From positions 1-64,000 of the forward strand of contig DASXUX010000069.1 in assembly GCA_036504595.1 (NCBI GenBank): a DNA stretch of 64,000 nt. The letters are read 5' to 3'. Shown one piece after another: positions 41,799-49,902 of the stretch (the first letter of the stretch is position 1; each line of letters starts with the position of its first letter). The position numbers and the translations under genes were made by a program. The notes beneath the pieces are model-generated. The model worked only from the letters and a program-made list of their open reading frames with translations, was not told where the DNA came from and did no database searches. Source of the DNA: DASXUX01 sp036504595. GTDB taxonomy: Bacteria; Planctomycetota; SZUA-567; H5-PLA8.

Positions 41799-43979
41799 TT
41801 ATTGGTCGTCGTCCGCGTGGCGGCCGCGAGCTTCGTCGAAGAGCGGCGCATCGCGCAGGCTCCGGTCACGTTCGGCCTGATCTTCCATTCGCTTGAGCAT
41901 GGAACGAATCAGAGCGATGTAGTCTTCGCGGGCGATCTGATCGCGTTCAGTGTCGCGCGAGAACGCTTTGCCTGGCGCGGCGGTCGTGGCGTCCTGGTTG
42001 AACGTCTGCCAGGTGGGCAATTCGCGTTCGACCGCGAAGCCGACATAGAAGCGTTCGTGCGGATTTGGCGGAGCGCCGTAGCCGGGCGATTCGACCGGTC
42101 CCTGCGCCACGTCGATCACGTCGCCGACCTGCTTGGGATTGCTGAAGAACTTGCGGAGGATGTCCTGCTTGGCTTCCTTGTCACCGCGGGCTTCCAGCAG
42201 CGAATCGATCGGCGGCAGCTCCTTGCCTTCCGCCCATGCGTCGTGCACTTTCTTGGCTTCTTTCTCGGCCAGTTCGATGGCCTCGTTGACCTTTAGGCGT
42301 TCGGCGACCGGTTTCTTCGCCTGTTCGAATGGCATCGCTTCTTCGGCCTTGTATTCCTTGATGCGGGAGACGGTCAGGCCTTTGTTGCCTTTATCAAAGA
42401 GGATTTGCGGGTTTTCTTCGAATTCCCTGGCACGCTTCTCGTTGGCCTCGTTCAACGACTGGTACTGGCTGGGCTTCTTCAAGAAGAACAGGCTGCCGAC
42501 ATTCGCGAAGTCCTTCGCGTTCGCTTCGCGCTTGCCAGCCCTGTACTGATCTTCCGTCAGCGCGTCGGTCGTCCAGTGCACCAAGTTGTGCTTCTTCGCC
42601 CAGTCGTCCAGGTCGAACGGCTTGCGTTCTTCAGGCTTCTTGTTTTCCTGTTCTTTCTTCCACGCTTCCTCGTCCTTCTGGAACTCGTTCCGCAATGCCG
42701 TCATCTTCGCGCGGGGCCGGGAACCCAACTGGTTAAGCTGCCAGTCCTCATACCATTTCTTCTCGACGTCCGCTTTCACTTCTTCGTACGGCTTGACTTT
42801 TTCTTCGCCGGGCTTCGGCGGCGGCTCGCCGGCCTTGGGTTCGATCTTCCAGAACATCGCCTTGCGGCGGTCGTAGAACTTCTTCGATTCGGTTTCTCGC
42901 CACTTGGCCTCAACTTCCGCCTTCACATCCTTGAATTCCTTGTACTTCGGCGCTTCGCCCTGCTTGGCTTCGATCTTCCACATCTCCTTGTTTTCATCGT
43001 AGAAGTTTTGCAGATCCTTCTCTTCCGGCTTGATGAAGTTCTTGGATTCCTGATCGCGCCACTTGGCTTCGACTTCAGACTTCACTTCGGAGAACGGTTT
43101 GAACTTGTCGGGCTCTCCCGCTTTGGCCGGGGGGAGCTTCCAGGTTGCTTTGTTCTCATCGTAGATTTTCTGCAACTGCGCATCGGTCGGGTTGGCATCG
43201 CCGGTGAAGAAGCGTGAGGTGTCCATGAAGAGCACGTCGGCGGACAGCGTGGGCTTGGTGAACATCACGTCTTTGAGGTCGTCGGTGACATTCTTCTTGT
43301 TATCGTCGTAGAACTTGCGGACCTTCTCTTCGCTGGGCTCCTTGGTCTGCGCCATGAAGTCTTCGCTCTTGAACTCCTTGTAGCGCATCCGCACGACTTC
43401 TTTTTCGCGGCAGAACGCGAGGAACAGTTCCGGGTCGCTGATCAGCGACTGCTGGCTCAGGTACCCAAAGTACTTGTTCAGGACGGAGAAGTCGCGGACC
43501 AGCCGTTCGAACTGCGGCGGCGAGATCTGCATGATGCTGAGCAGCTTATCGTAGACCTTCTCGTTGATCGTGGGCGTCGAGCCGTCGCGTTGGAGGATTT
43601 GTCCCTTGATCTCCTCCATCAGTTTGTCGCGGGCCTCGTCCTTGCCGATGTTGAAGCCGGCTTGAGCGGCGGTGTGGAAGGCGACCTGATGCATCGCCGC
43701 TTCGTCGCTGGTGCGGATGTGATGATCGCCGCGCTGCGGGTAACCCCAGGGCGAGATTCCTTGCCCGAACTGTGTCAGCAGGAAGCGCAAGGCCACCACT
43801 TCCGAGGCGCTCATGTTGCGGGTGCGGCCATTGACGGTGTACCTGACGCTGGGACCCGAATGGGAGCGCCTGGATTCAATGGCGCTGGTGGCGCCGAAGA
43901 AGGCCATGCCGATGCCGACGACGGGCAGCAGAATCCAATACACAAACTTCTTATGATGCCTGAACCATTCGAGTTTCAT
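41799..43979 (-). CDS. SurA/PpiD-like periplasmic chaperone with internal repeats
   Basis: 726 aa. A single N-terminal membrane anchor (about 11-30) precedes a SurA-N-like helical region (about 90-200; RDKLMEEIKGQIL, FLAFCREKEVVRMRYKEF). Residues 271-414 hold three tandem repeats built on (F/I)YDENK...WK, KFKPFSEVKSEVEAKW. A later helical region (about 560-600; AKKPVAERLKVNEAIELAEK) resembles the chaperone's return segment. No typical parvulin motif is visible, so it is more likely a chaperone than an isomerase. It would assist outer-membrane protein folding in the periplasm. Confidence 0.8.
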   Translation of the reverse strand: MKLEWFRHHKKFVYWILLPVVGIGMAFFGATSAIESRRSHSGPSVRYTVNGRTRNMSASEVVALRFLLTQFGQGISPWGYPQRGDHHIRTSDEAAMHQVAFHTAAQAGFNIGKDEARDKLMEEIKGQILQRDGSTPTINEKVYDKLLSIMQISPPQFERLVRDFSVLNKYFGYLSQQSLISDPELFLAFCREKEVVRMRYKEFKSEDFMAQTKEPSEEKVRKFYDDNKKNVTDDLKDVMFTKPTLSADVLFMDTSRFFTGDANPTDAQLQKIYDENKATWKLPPAKAGEPDKFKPFSEVKSEVEAKWRDQESKNFIKPEEKDLQNFYDENKEMWKIEAKQGEAPKYKEFKDVKAEVEAKWRETESKKFYDRRKAMFWKIEPKAGEPPPKPGEEKVKPYEEVKADVEKKWYEDWQLNQLGSRPRAKMTALRNEFQKDEEAWKKEQENKKPEERKPFDLDDWAKKHNLVHWTTDALTEDQYRAGKREANAKDFANVGSLFFLKKPSQYQSLNEANEKRAREFEENPQILFDKGNKGLTVSRIKEYKAEEAMPFEQAKKPVAERLKVNEAIELAEKEAKKVHDAWAEGKELPPIDSLLEARGDKEAKQDILRKFFSNPKQVGDVIDVAQGPVESPGYGAPPNPHERFYVGFAVERELPTWQTFNQDATTAAPGKAFSRDTERDQIAREDYIALIRSMLKRMEDQAERDRSLRDAPLFDEARGRHADDDQ

Positions 43980-44129
43980 GCCGTTCCTCAGTCAAAATGC
44001 AACCAACCCGCGGGCAGTCCGCGAGGGAAAAGTTATTGTAAAGGACTGGGGGAGCGTTTGCCAGTCTAAGCGCATAAGTAACGCGCTTGTATTCGTGCCA
44101 GCGGTAAGGCAGGGATTCAAGCGTGCACC
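43980..44129. other. intergenic stretch between divergent genes
   Basis: No gene is recognised between the SurA-like gene (minus) and the palindrome at 44130. Short frames on both strands lack recognisable sequence. Confidence 0.35.
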
Positions 44130-44176
44130 GCACGCACGAGACCGCGCCAGAACGGACGGCGCGGTCACGTGCGTGC
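44130..44176. repeat. GCACGCACGAGACCGCGCC hairpin, second member of the family
   Basis: GCACGCACGAGACCGCGCC (44130-44148) faces GGCGCGGTCACGTGCGTGC (44158-44176), pairing 18 of 19 bases with a nine-base loop. A C-to-T difference from the copies at 41.7 kb is compensated on the other arm (G to A). It lies upstream of the YmdB gene. Confidence 0.82.
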
Positions 44177-44247
44177 CACCCCCACTGTTCTTGTTGCAAT
44201 CCAAGCCGGGGAGTATCATGACAGCAACTTAACGAGGGGGTATTGGC

Positions 44248-45060
44248 GTGAGCACATTTACGGTTCTGTTTTTTGGCGATGTGGTGGGAAGGCCCGGGCG
44301 GAATGCGTTGTCTTACGCCATTCCGGTTCTGCGCGAAAAATACGGCGCGAGTTTCGTCGTGGCCAACGGCGAGAATTCAGCGGCGGGGTCGGGGGTGACT
44401 CCGACGACGCTGAACCGCTTGCTGGCCGCTGGCGTGGACGTGATTACGACGGGCGATCATATTTTTAGAAACAAAGAATATCCAGGTGTCATCAACGAAC
44501 TGCGCCTGCTGCGGCCGGCCAATTATCCTAAGGTGGCCGACGGCCGCGGCTGGGGGCTTTACACAACAAAAGACGGGCTGCGCATTGTTGTGATCAATGT
44601 TCTGGGCCGCATCTTCATGGAACCGTTGCGGTGTCCGTTCGAAATCGTGGACGAGATTCTGCAGGCCACGTCCAATCAGGCGAAGATTATCCTGCTGGAT
44701 ATTCATGCCGAAGCCACGAGCGAGAAAATTGCAATGGGCTGGTATCTGGACGGGAAGGTCTCCGCCATCGTTGGCACGCACACGCACATTCAGACCGCCG
44801 ATGAACGCATCTTGCCGAACGGAACGGCTTATATCACCGATCTAGGGATGACGGGGCCCTACGAATCGGTTCTCGGCCGGGAAAGGCAGCCGGTGCTCAA
44901 ACGCTTCCGCACGGCGATGCCTGCGCGCTTCGATGTGGCCGAAGGAGACGTGCGCGCGTGCGGCGTGGCGGTGAAGATCAACGCGGAGACGGGGCAGGCG
45001 GTGTCGATCGAGCGCTTCCAGGTGCCGATTCCTTCGACGGCGACGACGATGGGGACGTAA
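44248..45060 (+). CDS. ymdB: YmdB-family metallophosphoesterase
   Basis: 270 aa from GTG 44248 with GAGGGGG seven bases upstream. Family motifs in order: FFGDVVGRPGR, VVANGENSAAGSG, TGDHIFRNKEY, LLDIHAEATSEK, IVGTHTHIQTADERILP, YITDLGMTGP. The usual TGNH reads TGDH here. Members are binuclear-metal cyclic-nucleotide phosphodiesterases (TIGR00282 group); the Bacillus enzyme affects biofilm and motility decisions. The cell role here is not known. Confidence 0.93.
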   Translation: MSTFTVLFFGDVVGRPGRNALSYAIPVLREKYGASFVVANGENSAAGSGVTPTTLNRLLAAGVDVITTGDHIFRNKEYPGVINELRLLRPANYPKVADGRGWGLYTTKDGLRIVVINVLGRIFMEPLRCPFEIVDEILQATSNQAKIILLDIHAEATSEKIAMGWYLDGKVSAIVGTHTHIQTADERILPNGTAYITDLGMTGPYESVLGRERQPVLKRFRTAMPARFDVAEGDVRACGVAVKINAETGQAVSIERFQVPIPSTATTMGT

Positions 45061-45324
45061 CGGCAGGGTTCGGGGTTCAGGGATCAGGGTTCAGAGTGTG
45101 AGTTCGGTGCGGGCTGTGCCGTGATCCTCGATACATGGGCGCCTTTTACGAGAAGGTGCGCAGAATCTTCAGCAGCCTGTTGGAGAATTGGACGGCACAA
45201 TTCTCGCGCAACCGGCGCGAGAAACACAACGATCCGCAAAACTGACACAGGCTGTGTCAGTGTTTGATGCGCAGATTTTGTCACAGTCTGCTGGAGAGTC
45301 GGATGGTGCAAGACGCAGGCGTTC
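45061..45324. other. decayed repeats between ymdB and the REP pair
   Basis: After a word-like spacer (GGGTTCGGGGTTCAGGG, 45066-45082), two diverged direct repeats are visible, CAGCCTGTTGGAGAATTGG (45172-45190) and CAGTCTGCTGGAGAGTCGG (45285-45303). A perfect hairpin CTGACACAG/CTGTGTCAG lies at about 45243-45261. No convincing gene is seen. Confidence 0.45.
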
Positions 45325-45416
45325 GGAGCCTCGGAGAGGCGAAACACGGGTAGCCCACGGCGTAAGCCGTGGGAATCGGAGCCGTGGTTGTTAAAAGCCC
45401 CGGAGGGGCGATACAA
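45325..45416. repeat. REP pair, left flank of RAYT
   Basis: Contains GGAGCCTCGGAGAGGCGAAA (45325-45344), the palindrome CCCACGGCGTAAGCCGTGGG (45354-45373) and AGCCCCGGAGGGGCGATACA (45396-45415). The same elements appear in inverted orientation to the right of the transposase (45869-45960). This is the arrangement of a doublet of repetitive extragenic palindromes. Confidence 0.82.
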
Positions 45417-45863
45417 ATGGCCCATACGTTTACCGACTTGTTAACACATTTGGTTTTCAGCACCAAGGATCGCGTGCCGCTGATTCGAGAGCAGTTGCGC
45501 ACCCCGTTGTTTCCGTACATGGCGGGGATTTGTCGCGAATTGGGAGCGCACACCTATATTATCAATGGACCTGCGGATCATGTTCATCTCCTGCTGACAA
45601 TGCCTCACACCGTTGCGGTTTCTGATTTCCTGCGAGTTTTGAAGGCGAATTCGTCGAAATGGATTCGCGAGCAGTTCCCGCGCGAAGCCTTCGCATGGCA
45701 GATCGGATACGGTGCGTTCAGCGTCAGCCGTTCGGATTTTGAGGACGTGGAGCAATACATTAGGGATCAGGAGAAGCATCATCAAAAGATGGACTTCAAG
45801 CGCGAGTTCATAGCGTTGCTCAAGAAGCACGGGCTGGAACCAGATGAGTACATTTGGGAGTGA
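45417..45863 (+). CDS. REP-associated tyrosine transposase (RAYT, IS200-like)
   Basis: 148 aa from ATG 45417. It is a Y1 transposase: LVFSTKDRVPLI near the start, the metal-binding HUH motif in ADHVHLLLTMP (about 55-65) and the catalytic tyrosine helix in VEQYIRDQEKHHQ (about 115-127). Length and layout fit the small RAYT group, single genes that are flanked by and presumably mobilise REP palindromes. Both flanks carry inverted REP doublets. The frame is intact, so it may be active. Confidence 0.9.
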   Translation: MAHTFTDLLTHLVFSTKDRVPLIREQLRTPLFPYMAGICRELGAHTYIINGPADHVHLLLTMPHTVAVSDFLRVLKANSSKWIREQFPREAFAWQIGYGAFSVSRSDFEDVEQYIRDQEKHHQKMDFKREFIALLKKHGLEPDEYIWE

Positions 45864-45868
45864 GCGAT

Positions 45869-45960
45869 TGTGTCGCCCCTCCGGGGCTACGGTCGCACGG
45901 GGCGCCCTGACCCCATGGCTGACGCCGTGGGCTACCCGTGTGTTGCCCCTCCGGGGCTAC
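45869..45960. repeat. REP pair, right flank of RAYT (inverted)
   Basis: TTGTGTCGCCCCTCCGGGGC begins at 45869, ACGCCGTGGGCTACCCGTGT at 45922 and GTTGCCCCTCCGGGGCTA at 45942. Read in reverse complement these reproduce the left-flank elements, including TACCCGTG/CACGGGTA next to CCCACGGCG. The doublet forms the leader of xseA. Confidence 0.82.
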
Positions 45961-46014
45961 GAACGGCGCGGCATTTTTGTGTCGCAGGATTCTTTTGCAC
46001 TCCTTTCCGACGCA

Positions 46015-46067
46015 CTCACACAGCAACTGAGACAACTGACAACGGACAACTGACCCCGGACAAACGC
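46015..46067. repeat. word-like simple spacer (CAACTGACAACGGACAACTG type)
   Basis: Imperfect tandem words (CAACTGAGA, CAACTGACAA, CGGACAACTGA) directly precede the xseA start codon. Confidence 0.65.
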
Positions 46068-47384
46068 ATGCCACGTCGCGGACTTCATGATTCTGACCTG
46101 TTTGATTCGCTTCCGCCGGAAGAGCCGGAGCGGCGGACGGAGGCGTCCAAGGCGGCGGGGCATGTGCGTCCAGCGACGCCGGCGCGGCCGAAGCCGTATA
46201 CCATCACGCAGATCACGCGGCTCATTAAGGAGCGCATCGAAGGTTCGTTTGGCTGCGTGTGGGTGGAAGGCGAGATTTCGAACTATCGCGTGTATGGGTC
46301 GGGGCACTGTTATTTCACGCTGAAGGACGAAGGCGCGCAGCTTTCCGCGGTGCTGTGGCGGACCGAAGCGCAGCTTTTGCGCTTTACGCCGACGGACGGC
46401 ACGAAGGTGCTGGCGTTCGGGCGGCTGAGCGTCTACGAACCGCGCGGGCAGTACCAGATGGTCGTCGAAAAGCTGGAGCCGCTGGGGATTGGCGCTCTGG
46501 CGGCGGCGTTTGAGCAGCTCAAAGCCAAACTCGCGGGCGAAGGGCTTTTCTCCGAGGAGCGCAAGCGGCCGATTCCGCTTTATCCGCGGCGCATCGGGAT
46601 TGTGACCAGTCCGACGGGCGCGGCGATCCGCGACATGCTGAAGGTGATTCACCATCGTTGGCCGGTGGAGATTGTTCTGGCGGGCGTGCGCGTGCAGGGC
46701 GACGGCGCGGCGGCGGAGATTTCGCACGCGATCGGAGCATTCAACCGGCTGGCGGACCTGAACAAACCGGACGTGCTGATCATCGGGCGCGGCGGCGGGT
46801 CGCTCGAAGATCTGTGGGCGTTCAACGAAGAAGTGGTCGCGCGAGCGATTGCGGCGTCGCGGATTCCCATCATCAGCGCGGTCGGACATGAAGTGGATTT
46901 TACGATTTCGGATTTCGTCGCCGATGTACGCGCGGCAACGCCGAGCCACGCCGGCGAAATCGTCGCGCCGCGGATGACCGAAGTGCTGGGACGGCTCGAC
47001 AATCTGCGCGCGCAACTTCCGGCGGCGCTCTTGCAGCGCGTGGAGTTGGCTCGGCAGCGGCTGAACGGGCTGGAGCAGAGCTATGCGCTGCGGCATCCGG
47101 AAGACCGCATCGCCGGATTGCGGCAGCGACTGGACGATTTGCTTTCGCGGATGACGCCGGCCGCGAGTCGGCGCCTGGAAAATGCGCGGCACGCTTTGGC
47201 TAGAGCCACGGGGCGGTTGGAGTCGCTCTCGCCGCTGAAGGTGTTGGAGCGCGGGTACAGCGTGACGTTGCGCGAGCGGGACGGGGCGGTGGTGCGGTCG
47301 GTCGGCGATGTGGCGGCGGGCGAGGTGATTAAGACGAGGGTGGGGGATGGGGTGATCAGGTCTAAAGCAGAGGGCGGGCGGTAG
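46068..47384 (+). CDS. xseA: exodeoxyribonuclease VII large subunit
   Basis: 438 aa from ATG 46068; the frame is open to 45870 but that part is REP DNA. An N-terminal OB-fold follows a 40-residue polar leader: WVEGEISNYRVYGSGHCYFT, LWRTEA, FGRLSVYEPRGQYQMVVE. The catalytic domain has RRIGIVTSPTGAAIRD, LIIGRGGGSLEDLWAFNEE and ISAVGHEVDFTISDFVADVR, then a coiled coil. The enzyme degrades single-stranded DNA in repair together with the small subunit XseB; no xseB gene follows within the window. Confidence 0.95.
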   Translation: MPRRGLHDSDLFDSLPPEEPERRTEASKAAGHVRPATPARPKPYTITQITRLIKERIEGSFGCVWVEGEISNYRVYGSGHCYFTLKDEGAQLSAVLWRTEAQLLRFTPTDGTKVLAFGRLSVYEPRGQYQMVVEKLEPLGIGALAAAFEQLKAKLAGEGLFSEERKRPIPLYPRRIGIVTSPTGAAIRDMLKVIHHRWPVEIVLAGVRVQGDGAAAEISHAIGAFNRLADLNKPDVLIIGRGGGSLEDLWAFNEEVVARAIAASRIPIISAVGHEVDFTISDFVADVRAATPSHAGEIVAPRMTEVLGRLDNLRAQLPAALLQRVELARQRLNGLEQSYALRHPEDRIAGLRQRLDDLLSRMTPAASRRLENARHALARATGRLESLSPLKVLERGYSVTLRERDGAVVRSVGDVAAGEVIKTRVGDGVIRSKAEGGR

Positions 47385-47400
47385 CTCGGCCCAGAAGCTC

Positions 47401-47735
47401 CTATTGCTTCCCGACCTCCTTCTCCATCTTCATCGAGAGTTTCATATTGCCACCCATGCTTCCGCTAATCTTCGCTCCTGGTTTCTGACTGGAAGAAACC
47501 GCCAAGTCCAGTTTTCCAGCGATCCATTGTTTGATTTTGGTGTCGTAAGTCTGTTCGCCAGAAACGGAGTTGTTTAATGTAATGTCACTGTCGGGCAGTG
47601 GAAGAGTTCCATGGACTGTGCCAGAGACCTTTACGTGTACGACGCATGGATCTTCTCCGTTTTCGGGCGGCAATTTCGTGTACTCAAGTACGCCTTTCAC
47701 GAGAGAGTTGCCGCCGCTGAAGAAGACTATATCTC
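47401..47735 (-). pseudogene. C-terminal part of the ankyrin lipoprotein, out of frame
   Basis: The minus-strand frame running to the stop at 47401 reads as genuine protein from about 47735 (VFFSGGNSLVKGVLEYTKL, VKVSGTVHG, KIKQWIAGKLDLAVSSSQK, GSMGGNMKLSMKMEKEVGKQ) but has no plausible own start. It overlaps the ankyrin gene's end in another frame. A single one-base shift near CTTCTTC (about 47725) would join both. I therefore read it as the continuation of that gene. An assembly or sequencing error is possible. Confidence 0.6.
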
Positions 47736-48886
47736 TCCTTGATGAATTCCCGAAATTCTGGCTTCGCGTCCCGTTCATACAGGATTTCGCGACTTTCATT
47801 TCGCGTCCTTTTCCTGATTCCATTTTTGTCCGAGGACGATTCTCGTTCGAATTCCCCGTTCACATAGAACTTCAGGTAATCAGAAATCTCGAAGAGCGAG
47901 ACTTTGGCCCTTTTCTGATCCCTGCGGTAACGGAAGTTGGTCTGGCCCGTCATTCGTTGGGCAGGCATGTCGGCAATCTGACATATTGCGTCGGAATCGA
48001 TCTGCACTGTGTACATATGATCCTCATGTTGGGCCAAGTGCGTCTCATCGATGATGTGAGGTGCCTGGGGATTGAGTGCGGGATCGTCAGATGGTTTGGG
48101 TTGCCCACCGTTATCATGCATTTTGGCGCCGCATTCGACGAGCACCGATACGATTTCGATGGAGCTTGCATAGGCAATCGGCGTACGTCCATCTGCATCC
48201 GAGGCTTCGACATCGGCTCCGTTCTTCACGAGTGCACGAACAAGTTTGGGGTTCCCGCTTTGAACGGCAAAGTGCAACGCCGTCCATCCCGTACGGTGTT
48301 TGGCCTTAAGATCTGCGTTCTTCTTCAGAAGTGCTTCCGCGACTTCCAGATGGCCTTTGTAAGATGCCGCATGCAGCGGGGTCCAGATGTTCTTGTTGTC
48401 TCGGGCGTCCACTTCGGCGCCGTTTTCGAGCAGAAGGTTCACCATCTCAAGATAGCCATTTTCGGCCGCCAGATGTAACGAGGTGCCTACAGTGTTGGTC
48501 TTTGCATTTACGTTGGCACCAGCGGTAAGCAGCACTCTTGCTGTGGGGACTTGGTTCCTACGTGCGGCAAAGCACAATGGCGTGTAGCCATAATTGTCAC
48601 GGGCGTCAACACTAGCCTTATGCTCCAGAAGCAGCTTAACAACGTCTGTGTGTCCGAGCATGGCCGCGAAATGCAGCGGCGTGTGCATCTCACCGTCTGC
48701 TAGCACTACGTTTGCACCGGCGTCAAGGCACCGCTTTACCTTGCCCACGTCACCCGCCATGGCGGACTCGATCAATGAAGGTTGGGTGCTCTGGGGCGAC
48801 GGGTTTGACTGCGCTGCGTGTTTTGGCGTGTCGCTACCACAGCCACAAAGCAGCGCGATTATGAAAAGAACGACTGTTATTCGCAT
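47684..48886 (-). CDS. ankyrin-repeat lipoprotein (frameshifted near its end)
   Basis: 400 aa from ATG 48886. A lipoprotein signal (MRITVVLFIIALLCGCG) is followed by about seven ankyrin repeats (residues 35-275) of the form TPLHFAAMLGHTDVVKLLLE. A C-terminal domain of another type follows (YTVQIDSDAICQIADMPAQ), and the frame then runs into KERYSLLQRRQLSRERRT and stops. The sequence continues in the next frame as the fragment ending at 47401. It is presumably anchored in the envelope and binds protein partners. Confidence 0.8.
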   Translation of the reverse strand: MRITVVLFIIALLCGCGSDTPKHAAQSNPSPQSTQPSLIESAMAGDVGKVKRCLDAGANVVLADGEMHTPLHFAAMLGHTDVVKLLLEHKASVDARDNYGYTPLCFAARRNQVPTARVLLTAGANVNAKTNTVGTSLHLAAENGYLEMVNLLLENGAEVDARDNKNIWTPLHAASYKGHLEVAEALLKKNADLKAKHRTGWTALHFAVQSGNPKLVRALVKNGADVEASDADGRTPIAYASSIEIVSVLVECGAKMHDNGGQPKPSDDPALNPQAPHIIDETHLAQHEDHMYTVQIDSDAICQIADMPAQRMTGQTNFRYRRDQKRAKVSLFEISDYLKFYVNGEFERESSSDKNGIRKRTRNESREILYERDAKPEFREFIKERYSLLQRRQLSRERRT

Positions 48887-49128
48887 CGGTTGCCTTCCGG
48901 AGTGTAGATAAGGTTCCCCAGTCAACATAGCGCGCTCTGGGCTTTTTCCTATTCCTTTTGTCATTTGCGGCGGTGCAGCCCGGATAATCTAGTCGCGCAT
49001 GAAGGAGTCAGAACCGCGTCCGTAGCATCTTTCTCTTTGATTTTACGGAACTCGTTGGTGCCGTTTTCGTCAAAGGGTTCAAGAGACGCGGGGGATCACT
49101 GTTGGAGCGCCGAAGTCTGGAGGGATGC

Positions 49129-49329
49129 ATGGTGAAAGCCATTCGAGCGCTGTCCGTCGTTCTGATCCTGATCACGATGAATGCGTATGCAAAGCGCGAG
49201 GCGCCGAAGGACGTGGCGGCGATCACGCGCGATGGCGTCAGCTATTCGGTGCCGCATGTCCGAGAACTCGAACACGCCATTATCCGGCCGGCACCAGCCG
49301 AACCGTTTCGTCCGCGCCGGTGGCTTTAA
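49129..49329 (+). pseudogene. truncated gene for a secreted protein
   Basis: From ATG 49129 a signal peptide (AIRALSVVLILITMNAYA) leads to KREAPKDVAAITRDGVSYSV, the start of a small exported protein. After about 45 residues the frame runs into DNA that is the 3' end of the response-regulator gene on the other strand (50-base overlap) and stops. The original 3' part is evidently lost. The family is not certain. Confidence 0.45.
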
Positions 49330-49675
49330 CGACCGCCTGGCGCAGCAACTCGACACGGAAAGGTTTGCGTATGTACGCGGCGGCGCCCAGAACATCCGCC
49401 CACGACATCTGTTCCGGCGTGGCATCGGACGAGATCATGATCACCGGCACGCTGGCGGTTTGCGGGTCGTCCTTGAGCTTCTGAAGCGCGCTCAGGCCAT
49501 CCATTCCTGGCATGTGAATATCCAGCAGAATCAGGTCGGGTGAACAGTTCAACGCTGCTTCCAGAGCCGCGTCGGCATTGGGAGCTTCGATAAAATCGGT
49601 GATTTGCAGATCCTTCAGCATGCCTTTCAGGATCAGTCGCGAGAATGCCGAGTCGTCGGTGATCAGTACTTTCAT
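49280..49675 (-). CDS. single-domain response regulator (CheY-like)
   Basis: A 131-aa receiver. The acidic pocket is D7/D8 in LITDDSAF, phosphoacceptor D52 in LILLDIHMPGMDG, serine in VIMISSDA at the switch position, and K104 in YIRKPF. No output domain is present, so it acts by protein contact, for example on a motor, kinase or phosphorelay. No kinase gene is adjacent. It is divergent from recO. Confidence 0.93.
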   Translation of the reverse strand: MKVLITDDSAFSRLILKGMLKDLQITDFIEAPNADAALEAALNCSPDLILLDIHMPGMDGLSALQKLKDDPQTASVPVIMISSDATPEQMSWADVLGAAAYIRKPFRVELLRQAVVKATGADETVRLVPAG

Positions 49676-49804
49676 ACAGTACCCTCCTGCTGCTGTTCGT
49701 AGCGAGTGCGTCGCTTGGTTTGACGCGACGCCTCGGCAATTCGTCTTTCGCTACCGCCACACTTGGTTCGCTGATAATGCACGGCGAAGCTGAAGGCTGA
49801 AGGC

Positions 49805-49837
49805 ATCGGTCTGCGAACGAAAAAGGCGCAGACTGAT
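49805..49837. other. hairpin between divergent response-regulator and recO genes
   Basis: ATCGGTCTGCG (49805-49815) pairs with CGCAGACTGAT (49827-49837) over 11 positions including one G-T pair, with an 11-base loop. A short palindrome TGCACGCGTGCA follows at about 49848-49859. It may be an operator or leader structure; there is no T tract. Confidence 0.35.
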
Positions 49838-49902
49838 CGCACCCTCTGCACGCGTGCACTTTTGGACACGACAACTGAAGGCGGATAGACGATAAGGGAT
49901 AG

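Noticed and set aside
47385..47400. xseB small-subunit gene after xseA
   Set aside because: Only 15 bases separate xseA from a convergent gene. No plus-strand frame of XseB type is present in the window.
47684..47823. Programmed ribosomal frameshift in the ankyrin gene
   Set aside because: CTTCTTC is not a strong known slippery site and no stimulatory structure was seen. Mutation or sequencing error is simpler.
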